From Ancylobacter novellus (GTDB taxonomy: Bacteria > Pseudomonadota > Alphaproteobacteria > Rhizobiales > Xanthobacteraceae), in contig QFQD01000001.1 in assembly GCA_003241485.1 (NCBI GenBank), forward strand, positions 1-64,000: DNA of 64,000 nucleotides, given 5' to 3'. This document shows positions 1 through 8,609 of the stretch, piece by piece (the first letter of the stretch is position 1; every line of letters begins with the position of its first letter). The position numbers and the translations under genes were made by a program. Below the pieces are notes generated by a model. The model made no database searches and was not told the DNA's origin. It saw only the letters and a program-made list of their open reading frames with translations.

Positions 1-175
1 GGCGGCGGCGAGCGTGCACATTCCCAATGGCTGGGTGTTCTCGGCCACTGGCGGCGGCTGGGAATACCCCGCCTTCCTGATCGTGACCTCCTTCGCCCTG
101 TGGCTGATCGGCGACGGCGCCTATGCGCTGCGTTCCCGCCCGCTGCTGTTTGTCGGGCGCCCGGCGACGGCCTGA
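1..175 (+). CDS. DoxX family membrane protein, C-terminal fragment
   Basis: The frame is open from the window edge and stops with TGA at 173-175. About 57 residues are visible. They contain a glycine-rich turn followed by EYP and a hydrophobic helix (roughly residues 25-40) and end in a short basic tail. This layout (HIPNG, GGGWEYP, then a last membrane helix) is typical of the end of DoxX-like four-helix inner-membrane proteins. Members of the family are linked to redox or quinone metabolism, but the function of this one cannot be told. The start and the first helices lie outside the window. Confidence 0.6.
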   Translation, partial: AAASVHIPNGWVFSATGGGWEYPAFLIVTSFALWLIGDGAYALRSRPLLFVGRPATA

Positions 176-193
176 ACAGGCATCCACAAAAGC

Positions 194-228
194 AAAGGGG
201 CGGACCTCCACGGGAGATCCGCCCCTTT
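194..228. terminator. Bidirectional hairpin terminator between convergent genes
   Basis: An 11-bp perfect inverted repeat, AAAGGGGCGGA at 194-204 and TCCGCCCCTTT at 218-228, has a 13-nt loop. It lies between the DoxX-like gene (plus) and the TPR gene (minus). The A-tract and T-tract at the stem ends make it usable from both sides. Confidence 0.75.
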
Positions 229-254
229 GTTTGCAGTATCCGCCGGCCCGCCGC

Positions 255-2078
255 TCAGCCGCCGCCATCCGGCTTGGCCGGGGCCGTTTCGACCGGGGCG
301 TTCGGCGCCTCGGCCTTCTGCGTCGCCGCGGAAGGGTCAACCTCGGTCTTCTGTATGTCGGGCTTGTCGGTCTTGCGACGCTCGGCCTCGTCGAGGCCGA
401 CGGCGAGCTTGAGATCGATTTCCTGCAGCTCGTCCGCGTCCGGCTTCAGGTCGCGCGCATGGTTCCACTTGAACCGTGCCTCGAGCTTGCGCCCCACCTT
501 CCAATAGGCGTCGCCGAGATGGTCGTTGATGACCGTCTCGTTCGGCTTCAGCTCGACCGCGCGTTCCAGCTCGCGCACGGCATCCTCATAGCGCCCGACG
601 CGGTAATAGGCCCAGCCGAGGCTGTCGATGAAATAGCCGTCGTCAGGACGCAGGGAGACCGCCTTGCGGATCATCTCCATACCTTCGTCGAGATGCACGC
701 CCTGGTCGATCCAGCTGTAGCCGAGATAGTTGAGCACATGCGGCTGGTCCGGGCGTAGCTCAAGCGCCTTCTTCAGGTCCGCTTCCGACTTCGCCCACTG
801 CTTGGTGCGCTCATAGGCGGTGCCACGGAAATAATAGAGCATCCAGTTGCTGGCGGTGGGCGCCTGCAGCTGGTCGATCGCCTTGGTGTAGACCTCGGCC
901 GCGTCGGCGAATTTCTCGTTCGAGCGCAGCACGTCGCCGAGCGCCATGAGGGCGCGCTGGTCCTTCGGGTCCTTGGCGACGACAGCTTCCAGCGTCTGCC
1001 GGGCGGCGTCGAAATCGCCGGCGGCTTCGAGATTGATCCCGAGCTGCACTTCCGCATTCACCTTGAAGGGCGAATCCGCCGGGACGCTGCGATAGAGCGC
1101 GATGGCCTCATCGTGCCGCTTCAGGCTCTCGAACAGATCGGCGAGGGTGATCTCGATCAGCGGATGCGAGGGGTCCAGCCAGTGGCCGAGCTGGAGATAG
1201 ATCAGCGCGAGATCCTCGCCGCCCTGCCGGCCGAGCGCCGCGCCGAGGCCGTACAGCACCTCGGCAGCACCGGCCGCGGGCGTGGAGATGAGCAGCGGCA
1301 GCGTCTTGCCGGCGCGCAGCAGCGCCAGCTGCTGTTCGACCAGCGGATCGTTCGGCACCTGCCGGTCGAACGCTTCATAGGTCTCGATTGCCAGCTTCTT
1401 GTTGCCCGAGCGCGATGCCCAGCGGCCATAGGCGTCGACCACGCGCAATGTGCGCGAATCGATCTTCAGCGCGGCTTCCAGCCGGGGCCCGGCTTCCTTG
1501 CGGGCGCCCGACGCATCGAGGATCAGGCCGGCATGGAGATCCTTGAAGCCGGCATACCATTCCGGCCCCTGCAGCTCGTCGATGGCGGTGACGCCGGCGC
1601 GCGGATTGCCGGAGCCGAACTGGCTCCAGGCGCTGAGCAGCGTCGAATTCAGCTCGGCAATGGCGCCCTGGCCGGAGCGGCGCAGATTGCTGCGGGCGGT
1701 GACGTACTGCTTGCCCTTGATCGCCTTGACGCCGAGCACGAGCCGCGCGAGCGAATGTTCCGGATCGATACGCACGATACGCTGGGCGTAATCCACCGCC
1801 TCGTCGATCTCGCCCTCGGCGAGCACGGAGAGGAAGGCGCGCTCCAGTATCTCGCCGCTGCGCGGGAAGGTGCGCACGAGCGCGCGATAATAGGCCGCCG
1901 CCGCCGGGGTGTCGCGCTCGGCCGTGGCGAGGCGCGCCGCCAGATAATTGCCGGCGGGCGCGGAGCGGGCGATGAAACTATCGGGCGGCGCCTCGGCCAG
2001 CGCGGGTACAGCACCCAACGCGGTCACGAGGGCGAGAATGGCCGCACCGGGCCGCAGCGACAAACGGCGGAACGTCAA
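255..2078 (-). CDS. Tetratricopeptide repeat protein, exported
   Basis: About 607 residues. The N-terminus (FRRLSLRPGAAILALVTALG, then an ALA-type cleavage site) reads as a Sec signal peptide. The mature part is almost entirely degenerate 34-residue TPR units, clearest in the C-terminal half (for example LNYLGYSWIDQG and DSLGWAYYRVGRYEDAV). The tail is rich in Pro, Ala and Lys. I place the start at the TTG at 2078-2076 because AGGAGG sits 7 nt upstream. An ATG nine codons earlier (2105) lacks such a site and would spoil the signal peptide. TPR proteins are scaffolds, so no specific partner can be named. The gene stands alone on the minus strand with its own terminator. Confidence 0.82.
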   Translation of the reverse strand: MTFRRLSLRPGAAILALVTALGAVPALAEAPPDSFIARSAPAGNYLAARLATAERDTPAAAAYYRALVRTFPRSGEILERAFLSVLAEGEIDEAVDYAQRIVRIDPEHSLARLVLGVKAIKGKQYVTARSNLRRSGQGAIAELNSTLLSAWSQFGSGNPRAGVTAIDELQGPEWYAGFKDLHAGLILDASGARKEAGPRLEAALKIDSRTLRVVDAYGRWASRSGNKKLAIETYEAFDRQVPNDPLVEQQLALLRAGKTLPLLISTPAAGAAEVLYGLGAALGRQGGEDLALIYLQLGHWLDPSHPLIEITLADLFESLKRHDEAIALYRSVPADSPFKVNAEVQLGINLEAAGDFDAARQTLEAVVAKDPKDQRALMALGDVLRSNEKFADAAEVYTKAIDQLQAPTASNWMLYYFRGTAYERTKQWAKSEADLKKALELRPDQPHVLNYLGYSWIDQGVHLDEGMEMIRKAVSLRPDDGYFIDSLGWAYYRVGRYEDAVRELERAVELKPNETVINDHLGDAYWKVGRKLEARFKWNHARDLKPDADELQEIDLKLAVGLDEAERRKTDKPDIQKTEVDPSAATQKAEAPNAPVETAPAKPDGGG

Positions 2079-2223
2079 GTCAAAACCTCCTGCGGCGTGC
2101 GCCATGGCGAGTGCTTAACTGACTCGCGGCCCAAAGCCCGTCGCAGATTGGTCCTTTTTGGCGCCCCCTGCAACAATCGCCGGGGGTACCAATGGTGCTG
2201 TGCCGGGCCTTTCCGCCACAGTT

Positions 2224-2664
2224 TCAGATGCGTCGGCCAAGAATAAGGCCAAGAAGTGCCGCACCCGCGGCGACGGCAACCACAGTCGATGCCTGCATGG
2301 GCGGAGGCGGCGGGCTGCCGACAACACTGGGCGGCGGTACGCTCGCGACCGGCGCGGCGACCGGCGCGCCGCCCATCAGGCCGCTCAGCCCGCCATAGAC
2401 CGGCGCCGGCGCCCGGCGGCGCGTGCGCATATAGGCGATCAGGAAGAAAATGAGCGAACCGATGAGGCACAGGCCGGCGATGATGAACGCCGCCATGACG
2501 GGGTCGTAGCGCTCGGCGAGCAGGATATAGCCCGCGACCAGAAACGCGATGATCGCCGCGCCCAGCAGAAGCGCGGCGAGGAAGAACAGCAGTGCCGTGG
2601 TCGAGGCACGCCGCACGGTGTGGCGCAGTTCCACACCGACCAACCCCATCAGGAGGCGCAGCAT
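2224..2664 (-). CDS. Phage-holin-type small membrane protein (Phage_holin_3_6-like)
   Basis: 146 residues with two long hydrophobic segments (about 23-47 and 57-77), an arginine cluster TRRR after the second, a Pro/Gly/Ala-rich middle and a final hydrophobic stretch. The layout matches the holin-superfamily III proteins found beside DUF883 proteins across proteobacteria. These are membrane-curvature or stress proteins, not lytic phage holins. Its ATG overlaps the stop of the upstream DUF883 gene by one base (TGATG), so the two are translationally coupled. There are no phage genes nearby. Confidence 0.7.
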   Translation of the reverse strand: MLRLLMGLVGVELRHTVRRASTTALLFFLAALLLGAAIIAFLVAGYILLAERYDPVMAAFIIAGLCLIGSLIFFLIAYMRTRRRAPAPVYGGLSGLMGGAPVAAPVASVPPPSVVGSPPPPPMQASTVVAVAAGAALLGLILGRRI

Positions 2665-3011
2665 CAGCGGCCCCGGCTCAGCAGGCCGAACAGGAAGCCG
2701 ACCCCGAGAGCGGCCGCGACGGCGCCGAGCGGATTGCGCTCGATAGCGGCGGTGACATCGCCACCCAGCGCACCGGCGCGTTCCTTCACGTCCTCATAGG
2801 CAGCGACGCCTTCATCATAAAGGCCGGCGGCGGTGGCCTCGGCCTTGCGCTTGCCCTGGCGGACACGGCTGGTGACGGCATCCGCCGCCGCCTCGCCCTG
2901 GGTCTTGGCCAGAACCGTCAGCGTCTCGGCGAGCTTGGCGACATCGGCGCGCAGCACGGTGAGGTCTTCGGACAGCTTGGCAAAATCCTGCTGCGCGTTG
3001 GTATCGGCCAT
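2664..3011 (-). CDS. DUF883 (ElaB/YqjD family) membrane-anchored protein
   Basis: 115 residues. Residues 10-80 form an amphipathic, coiled-coil-like region. A C-terminal hydrophobic anchor (about 93-111) starts at ERNPLGAVAAALGVGFLFG and ends in SRGR, the standard YqjD/ElaB ending. E. coli homologues bind ribosomes at the inner membrane in stationary phase. I chose the ATG at 3011 because AAGGAG lies just upstream. A longer reading from 3062 has no comparable site. It is coupled to the downstream holin-like gene by the TGATG overlap. The function here is inferred from family only. Confidence 0.75.
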   Translation of the reverse strand: MADTNAQQDFAKLSEDLTVLRADVAKLAETLTVLAKTQGEAAADAVTSRVRQGKRKAEATAAGLYDEGVAAYEDVKERAGALGGDVTAAIERNPLGAVAAALGVGFLFGLLSRGR

Positions 3012-3100
3012 GTCGATCTCCTTGCACGGTCCCTGGAACAGTCCCTGACGAGCCATCGACAACGCAAGGAACCCCGAGACGGTTCCACCCTACGCGGTAA

Positions 3101-3832
3101 TCAGATGCGCAGGAATTGGTAATATCCCGGCCGGCGGCCCTCGCGCTTGGCCTTGGCCTCATAACGCGTGCCGGGCCAGCCCTCCCAGGGCAGACGCCAG
3201 TCATCGGCCCGGCGGGCCGTCCACTGGAAGCGCGGATCCGCCGTCAGCCGCGCCAGCGTCCAGGCAGCGTAATGTTCGATGTCGGTGGCGAAGCGAAAAT
3301 GCCCGCCGGGCACGAGCAGCCGGGCGATCCGGTCGATATTGTCGGCCCGCACGAAACGGCGCTTCCAGTGCCGGCGCTTGGGCCACGGGTCGGGATAGAG
3401 CAGGTCGATCCGTTCGAGCGACGCATCGGGCAGCCGGTCGAGCAGCGGCACCACGTCGTCGCCGTACAGCCGCACATTGGTGAGGCCGGCTTCGGTGATC
3501 GACGTCGTCAGCTTCGCGACACCGTTCACGAAGGCTTCGGCGCCGATATAGCCGATCTCGGGATGGCGCCGGGCCTCGGACAGCAGATGCTCCCCGCCAC
3601 CAAAGCCGATTTCCAGCCGCACCGCCCGCACCGGATGGGGAAACAGCGCGGCGAGCGAGGTGCCGTCCAGCGCGTCGAGGTCGATGGCGAGCGAGGGGAG
3701 CGCCTGCTCAAGATGGGCAACCTGTGCCGCGCGGAGCTTCTTGCCCTTGCGGCGGCCATAGAAGGCGAGCTCGCGCGGGGGCACTGAGGCGCGATCGTCG
3801 GGCAGGGAATCGTGATCGGCGGTGTCGGTCAT
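3101..3832 (-). CDS. trmB: tRNA (guanine-N7)-methyltransferase TrmB
   Basis: 243 residues. It makes m7G46 in the variable loop of tRNAs using SAM. The class I methyltransferase core starts at VRLEIGFGGGEHL, followed by the family signatures YIGAE, LLYPDPWPKRRHWKRRFV and FRFATDIEHYAAW. The ATG at 3832 is preferred because a longer frame to 3907 would run through the hairpin that follows metK. It lies directly downstream of metK, which supplies its methyl donor. That order is common in Hyphomicrobiales. Confidence 0.95.
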   Translation of the reverse strand: MTDTADHDSLPDDRASVPPRELAFYGRRKGKKLRAAQVAHLEQALPSLAIDLDALDGTSLAALFPHPVRAVRLEIGFGGGEHLLSEARRHPEIGYIGAEAFVNGVAKLTTSITEAGLTNVRLYGDDVVPLLDRLPDASLERIDLLYPDPWPKRRHWKRRFVRADNIDRIARLLVPGGHFRFATDIEHYAAWTLARLTADPRFQWTARRADDWRLPWEGWPGTRYEAKAKREGRRPGYYQFLRI

Positions 3833-3852
3833 ATCAAGCGTGCACAAGGAAA

Positions 3853-3878
3853 CGGGGCGGACGTCACCGTCCGCCCCG
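3853..3878 (-). terminator. Hairpin after metK
   Basis: An 11-bp perfect inverted repeat, CGGGGCGGACG at 3853-3863 and CGTCCGCCCCG at 3868-3878, has a 4-nt loop. It lies between the metK stop and the trmB start. On the minus strand the stem is followed by GTTTCC, a weak T-tract. It could end or attenuate the transcript before trmB. Confidence 0.6.
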
Positions 3879-3916
3879 CTTATCCCCGACATGGCCGGGA
3901 AGTGCAATCGGCAGGC

Positions 3917-5110
3917 TCAGGCGAGGGCGTTCCGCAGGGCGTCGACGAGGTCGGTACGCTCCCAGGAGAAGCCGCCATCGGCCTCCGGCGTACGGCCGAA
4001 ATGACCATAGGCGGAGGTGCGGGCATAGATCGGCTTGTTGAGGCCGAGATGCTCGCGAATGCCGCGCGGACGCAGGTTCATGACCTCGCGCAGCACCTTC
4101 TCCAGCTTGGCTTCCTCGACCTGGCCGGTGCCGTAGAGATCGACATAGACGGCAAGCGGGTCGGAAACGCCGATGGCGTAGGCGAGCTGGATGGTGCAGC
4201 GATCGGCAAAGCCGGCGGCAACCACGTTCTTGGCGAGGTAGCGCGCGGCATAGGCCGCCGAGCGGTCGACCTTGGTCGGGTCCTTGCCGGAGAACGCGCC
4301 GCCGCCATGGGGCGCCGCGCCACCATAGGTGTCGACGATGATCTTACGGCCGGTAAGGCCGCAATCGCCATCCGGTCCGCCGATCACGAACTTGCCGGTG
4401 GGATTCACGTGCCAGATGGTGGCCGGCGTGATCCAGCCTTCCGGCAGGGTCTCGCGGATATAGGGCTCGACGATGCTCTGCACATCGTGGGAGGAGAGGT
4501 CGGCGTCGAGGTGCTGGGTGGAGAGCACGATCTGCGTGACCTCGACGGGCTTGCCGCCCTCATAGCGCACTGTGACCTGGCTCTTGGCGTCCGGGCCGAG
4601 CACGGTGCTCTCACCGGAGTGGCGCGCGTCGGCGAGGCGCTTGAGGATCTTGTGGGCGTAGAAGATCGGCGCCGGCATCAGGTCGGGGGTCTCGCGGCAG
4701 GCATAGCCGAACATGATGCCCTGGTCGCCGGCGCCCTCATCCTTGTTGTTCGCGGAATCGACGCCCTGGGCGATGTCCGCCGACTGGGCGTGCAGCAGCA
4801 CCTCGACCTCGGCATTGTCCCAGTGGAAACCCTCCTGCTCGTAGCCGATATCCTTGATGGCAAGGCGGGCGCGATGGATCAGGAAATCCTTGGTGATCTG
4901 GGCCGGGCCGCGGGTCTCGCCGGCGATGACCACGCGATTGGTGGTGGCGAGCGTCTCGGCGGCCACGCGCAGCTGGCTGGGATCCCAGCCGAACTCGGGG
5001 CCGTGCGTGAAGAACGCGTCGACGACTTCGTCCGAGATGCGATCGCAAACCTTGTCGGGATGGCCCTCGGAAACGGATTCGCTGGTGAACAGATAGGCTT
5101 GCCGGGACAC
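3917..5110 (-). CDS. metK: S-adenosylmethionine synthase
   Basis: 397 residues. It makes SAM from methionine and ATP in the cytosol. Signatures are FTSESVSEGHPDKVCDRISD at the N-terminus, the GAGDQGIMFGYA loop and the GGGAFSGKDPTKVDRSAAY active-site segment. The start is GTG at 5110 with GAGGAG 8 nt upstream. An alternative in-frame ATG is not close. A 7-bp hairpin (5127-5146) stands just before the ribosome binding site and might affect translation. praR lies upstream and trmB downstream. Length and motifs are normal for the family. Confidence 0.98.
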   Translation of the reverse strand: MSRQAYLFTSESVSEGHPDKVCDRISDEVVDAFFTHGPEFGWDPSQLRVAAETLATTNRVVIAGETRGPAQITKDFLIHRARLAIKDIGYEQEGFHWDNAEVEVLLHAQSADIAQGVDSANNKDEGAGDQGIMFGYACRETPDLMPAPIFYAHKILKRLADARHSGESTVLGPDAKSQVTVRYEGGKPVEVTQIVLSTQHLDADLSSHDVQSIVEPYIRETLPEGWITPATIWHVNPTGKFVIGGPDGDCGLTGRKIIVDTYGGAAPHGGGAFSGKDPTKVDRSAAYAARYLAKNVVAAGFADRCTIQLAYAIGVSDPLAVYVDLYGTGQVEEAKLEKVLREVMNLRPRGIREHLGLNKPIYARTSAYGHFGRTPEADGGFSWERTDLVDALRNALA

Positions 5111-5126
5111 GCGTCAGCTCCTCAGA

Positions 5127-5146
5127 TTTTCACCGGCGCGTGAAAA
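5127..5146 (-). promoter_or_regulatory. Hairpin immediately upstream of the metK ribosome binding site
   Basis: TTTTCAC and GTGAAAA form a perfect 7-bp inverted repeat with a 6-nt loop. It ends four bases before the GAGGAG of metK. It does not match the SAM-I, SAM-II or SAM/SAH riboswitch layouts that I know. A translation-control or operator role is only a possibility. Confidence 0.35.
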
Positions 5147-5241
5147 GGCATCCGGCCCCGCCTGTTTCGCAAGGGCGGACGGTAGGGTCAAGCTTTTGGG
5201 GCGAACTCGTTCGGAAAAAAGAACGCTATGGCCGTTCGGCC

Positions 5242-5661
5242 TCACGTCTGGGCTTCGGTCCCGGCCAGGGCTTCCACCAGATCGACGATCCGCCGCCGCA
5301 CCTTGCTGTCCGGTATTTTGAGGAAGGCGCGGGTGAGGGCGATGCCTTCCGAGGTCGCGAGGAAATCGGAGACATAGGCGGGCGACGCGTCTTCGGCAAA
5401 GCCGGCCGCACCGGCGGCGCCGGCCGTCACGGCGGGGATTCCATCGAAGAAGAAGGAGACGGACACGCCGAGCACGGTCGAGATGTGCTGCAGCCGGCTG
5501 GCGCCGATACGGTTCGTGCCCTTCTCGTATTTCTGAATCTGCTGGAAGGTGATGCCCAGGTTTTCTCCCAGCTTTTCCTGGCTCATGCCGATCATCATGC
5601 GGCGCATCCGTACGCGGCTGCCGACGTGCTTATCGACCGGATTGGGAGACTTTTTCGTCAT
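5242..5661 (-). CDS. praR: XRE/Cro-type regulator, PraR/PhrR family
   Basis: 139 residues. A lambda-repressor-like helix-turn-helix spans about residues 14-70 (GSRVRMRRMMIGMSQEKLGE, then TFQQIQKYEKGTNRIGASRL), followed by SFFFDGIP. The C-terminal part has an alanine-rich linker and the FLKIPDSKVRRRIVDLVEAL segment. The start MTKKSPNPVDKHVG at 5661 matches the usual family N-terminus. The frame is open 29 codons further, but that part looks non-coding. Alphaproteobacterial PraR proteins repress surface, biofilm or R-body genes; the target here is unknown. Position between lnt and metK is the classic one. Confidence 0.88.
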   Translation of the reverse strand: MTKKSPNPVDKHVGSRVRMRRMMIGMSQEKLGENLGITFQQIQKYEKGTNRIGASRLQHISTVLGVSVSFFFDGIPAVTAGAAGAAGFAEDASPAYVSDFLATSEGIALTRAFLKIPDSKVRRRIVDLVEALAGTEAQT

Positions 5662-5771
5662 CGGCTTCCCCGACCACACGCAAAAAAATACCTCCCCCGC
5701 CGTGGTGACGAGGAGAAGCAGTGCCCGAACAAGCGTCAGTCTAGGCAAAGCACGCGAGACCGTCGATCAAT

Positions 5772-7364
5772 CTATACGTGCATCTGGCGCCGCCGGATCG
5801 CCAGAGCCAGCAATAAGCTCAGACCCAGCAACAAATATGGTATAATATTGCCAAATTTGGCATAAAATGGCGGCGGAAGAGCGGTCGGGAGCGCGCCGTC
5901 GAGCACGCCGCGCACACCCAGGGGTAGTGTGCCTATAATTCGGCCAAGCGGGTCCACAATGGCCGAGATGCCGTTGTTGGTTGCTCGAATCATCGGCAGC
6001 CCCTGCTCCACCGCGCGCAGCCGGGACTGCTCGAAATGCTGGTAGGGACCGGGCGTAATTCCGAACCATGCATCGTTCGAGACGTTCAGCAGAAAGCCGG
6101 GACGTTCGCCCTCACCAAGGCTCGCGGGCATCACCTCATCCGGGAAGATCGCCTCGTAGCAGATCAGCGGCACGGCGCTCGGCAGGCCGGGAATGCGCAT
6201 CAGCTCCCGATGGGTGGCGGCGGTGAAGCCACCGCGCTGACGGGTGAGCTGCTCGAAGCCAAGGCGCTCCATCGTTTCCTGGAACGGCAGATATTCGCCG
6301 AAAGGAACGAGGTGGACCTTGTCCGCGTCGAGGATCACCTTCCCCTCGGAATCGATCACCCGCAGGCTGTTATAGGCATTGGGCCGGGCCTGTCCCGGCA
6401 CGGGCGCCAGTCGCGCCGCACCAGTGACCAGCAGGCCGCCCGGCGGCAGCATGGCGGCGATGCGCGCCGCCGCTTCCGGTTCGCGCTCGTAGAAGAAGGG
6501 AAAGGCGGATTCCGGCCAGAACAGATGGGTGACGCCAGCAAGGCCGCCCTGGCTCTCGCTGGTGGCGATGTAGAGGTCCAGCACCGAGCGGCGCGCGTCG
6601 TAGCGGAACTTCTGATCCTGCGGCAGGTCCGGCTGCATGATCCGCAGCCGCGCGCCGGGCACCGTGCCGACCTCGGTATGGGCGAGGCGCCATTGGCCGA
6701 AGCCCCAGAGCGCGGCAAGCACCCCGATGGCGAGGGCAAGCGGAACATAGCGGCGCCCGGCCGGCTCCTCCTCGTCGAACAGGGCGGCGGGGGTGGCAAG
6801 CGCCAGCAGCGTCAGCCAGCACAGCCCCATCAACCCGATCACCGAGGCGCCCTGCGCGAAGCGCAGATCGTTCGCCAGCGCGTAGCCGAAATTGTTCCAG
6901 GGCAGCCCGGTGAGCAGCGTGCCACGCAGCCATTCGGTCAAGGTGAGCGCGGCGGCGAAGATCAAAAGGCGCGCCGGCCCATGTGGCCACAGCAGGCGTG
7001 CCAGTACGCAGGCGAGCCCGGTATAGAGCGCCATGCCCGCCGGCAGCAGCAGCACGGCAAGGGGCATCAGCCAGGCGAAATCATCCGCCTGCACCAGGAA
7101 GGCCTCGCCGATCCACCATAGGCCGGCGAAGAAATAGCCCATGCCGAACAGCCAGCCATAGCCGAACGCCGCCATGAGCCGGGGCCGCAGGCGCGCATGC
7201 TCGCCGGCCGCATCGATGAGCCAGACGAGTACCGGCAGCGTCGCCGCCAGCACCGGCCACAGGCCGAAGGGCGGCATGGCCAGGGCCGAGGTCGCGCCCG
7301 CGACCAGCGCGGCGAGTGCGCGCCATCGCGCCGGCGCGCCGCGCAGCAAAGCGGGCGTCATCAT
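5772..7364 (-). CDS. lnt: Apolipoprotein N-acyltransferase
   Basis: 530 residues. It adds the third acyl chain to outer-membrane lipoproteins at the periplasmic face of the inner membrane. The first roughly 220 residues hold about six membrane helices. The periplasmic nitrilase-fold domain carries the expected catalytic Glu (WPES, E285), Lys (DKVHLVPFGEYLPF, K349) and Cys (ICYE, C402). A final helix (about 505-522) ends in RRRQMHV. It starts with ATG ATG and lies 12 bp after corC, so it is probably co-transcribed with corC and ybeY, as in many proteobacteria. Confidence 0.96.
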   Translation of the reverse strand: MMTPALLRGAPARWRALAALVAGATSALAMPPFGLWPVLAATLPVLVWLIDAAGEHARLRPRLMAAFGYGWLFGMGYFFAGLWWIGEAFLVQADDFAWLMPLAVLLLPAGMALYTGLACVLARLLWPHGPARLLIFAAALTLTEWLRGTLLTGLPWNNFGYALANDLRFAQGASVIGLMGLCWLTLLALATPAALFDEEEPAGRRYVPLALAIGVLAALWGFGQWRLAHTEVGTVPGARLRIMQPDLPQDQKFRYDARRSVLDLYIATSESQGGLAGVTHLFWPESAFPFFYEREPEAAARIAAMLPPGGLLVTGAARLAPVPGQARPNAYNSLRVIDSEGKVILDADKVHLVPFGEYLPFQETMERLGFEQLTRQRGGFTAATHRELMRIPGLPSAVPLICYEAIFPDEVMPASLGEGERPGFLLNVSNDAWFGITPGPYQHFEQSRLRAVEQGLPMIRATNNGISAIVDPLGRIIGTLPLGVRGVLDGALPTALPPPFYAKFGNIIPYLLLGLSLLLALAIRRRQMHV

Positions 7365-7376
7365 GCGGCGGGCGGC

Positions 7377-8603
7377 TTACGCGGCTGCATCGGGATTGCG
7401 TGCGACGTCGGGACGATGGCTGCCCTGCTCGGCCGGCGGCGGCAGGCTGCTGGAGGCGGGGCGTGCCTCGCGCTCGGCCGTGTCCGCCAGCTGGCGGGCC
7501 GCCGCCGTGCCGTCTCCCGCGCGGGAGATGCGCAGCCGCTTGACCCGGCGCGGGTCGGCGTCGAGCACCTCGATCTCGAACGGCCCGGGGCCGGCGACCA
7601 CCTCGCCTCGCACCGGCACGCGACCGGCGATGGTGACGAGCAGCCCGCCGAGCGTGTCGACTTCCTCGGCCTCCTCGCCGGCGGCGAAGGCGGGATCGAC
7701 GACGTCCGCGACCTCCTCAAGGCTGGCGCGCGCATCGGCGATGAACGTGCCATCCGCCTGGCGGGAGACGAGCGGGCCGTCATCGTCGTCGTGCTCGTCC
7801 TCGATGTCGCCAACGATCTCCTCGACGAGATCCTCCATCGAGACGATGCCGTCCGTTCCGCCATATTCGTCGATGACCAGCGCGAGATGGATGCGGCTCG
7901 CCTGCATGCTGGCCAGAAGTTCGATCGACGGCATCGAGGGCGGCACGAACAGCAGACGGCGGATCAGCTTGGCGGCGCTCAGCGAGCTGCCGAGGTCGAT
8001 CGCCTTCATGTTGAAGGCGGGCACCGGCTTGGCGTAGTCGCGGGCGTGCTCATGCGGGTGGTCGCCCTCCTCGCCGGAGGGCCTGCGCGAGCCGCTGGCG
8101 CGGCGCGGCGTCATGGCGCGCTGCGTGAGATAGGTGACGAGGTCGCGGATGTGCACCATGCCGACCGGGTCGTCGAGCGTGTCGTCATAGACGACAAGGC
8201 GCGAATGGCCGGCTTCGGCGAAGACCGCGAGCAGTTCGCCCAGCGTGATGTCCTTCTGCACCGCGACGATATCCGCGCGCGGGACCATGAGGTCGCCGAT
8301 GCGCAGTTCGCGCAGGTCGAGAATGCTCTTGAGCATGGACCGCTCGGTGGCGGTCAGGTCGGTGCCGGTCTCGACATTGCCGGCAAGCGCCTCGGCAAGA
8401 TCCGTGCGCAGCGATCCGGAAGAGCGCCAGCCGCCGATGAGGTGGCGGAGCCGGTCGAAAAGGCCGCCCCGCGCATCCGCGGCGGCGGCGCCCCTACTCT
8501 GGCTTGGCGAGCCGGTGGAGCTGTTGCTCGACGTACTGCCGGAGCCGGCGGAGGAGCCTTCGGCGGAACTCGGCGACGAGGTATGCGGGGCGGGGGCGGA
8601 CAT
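7377..8603 (-). CDS. corC: CBS-domain protein of the CorC/HlyC family
   Basis: 408 residues. The N-terminal 45 residues are low-complexity Ser/Gly/Ala. There follow a CBS pair (about 95-260, with VPRADIVAVQ and the HIRDL motif), an EYGGTDGIVSMEDLVEEIVGDI segment, and the CorC_HlyC (transporter-associated) domain near 300-375. There is no DUF21 membrane domain, so it is the short soluble CorC type tied to Mg/Co efflux or membrane stress. A charged linker (about 165-190) splits the CBS pair. It sits 6 bp after ybeY and before lnt, the usual ybeY-corC-lnt order. Confidence 0.88.
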   Translation of the reverse strand: MSAPAPHTSSPSSAEGSSAGSGSTSSNSSTGSPSQSRGAAAADARGGLFDRLRHLIGGWRSSGSLRTDLAEALAGNVETGTDLTATERSMLKSILDLRELRIGDLMVPRADIVAVQKDITLGELLAVFAEAGHSRLVVYDDTLDDPVGMVHIRDLVTYLTQRAMTPRRASGSRRPSGEEGDHPHEHARDYAKPVPAFNMKAIDLGSSLSAAKLIRRLLFVPPSMPSIELLASMQASRIHLALVIDEYGGTDGIVSMEDLVEEIVGDIEDEHDDDDGPLVSRQADGTFIADARASLEEVADVVDPAFAAGEEAEEVDTLGGLLVTIAGRVPVRGEVVAGPGPFEIEVLDADPRRVKRLRISRAGDGTAAARQLADTAEREARPASSSLPPPAEQGSHRPDVARNPDAAA

Positions 8604-8609
8604 TGGCCT

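Noticed and set aside
2224..2664. Prophage remnant, because of the holin-like protein
   Set aside because: No other phage gene is near. This holin type is a normal chromosomal partner of DUF883.
3812..5143. Plus-strand open frame of about 440 codons opposite metK
   Set aside because: Shadow of metK. It has no ribosome site and no family similarity, and metK has all catalytic motifs.
5111..5240. SAM riboswitch before metK
   Set aside because: Only a short 7-bp hairpin is present. I cannot match the cores of SAM-I, SAM-II or SAM/SAH riboswitches.
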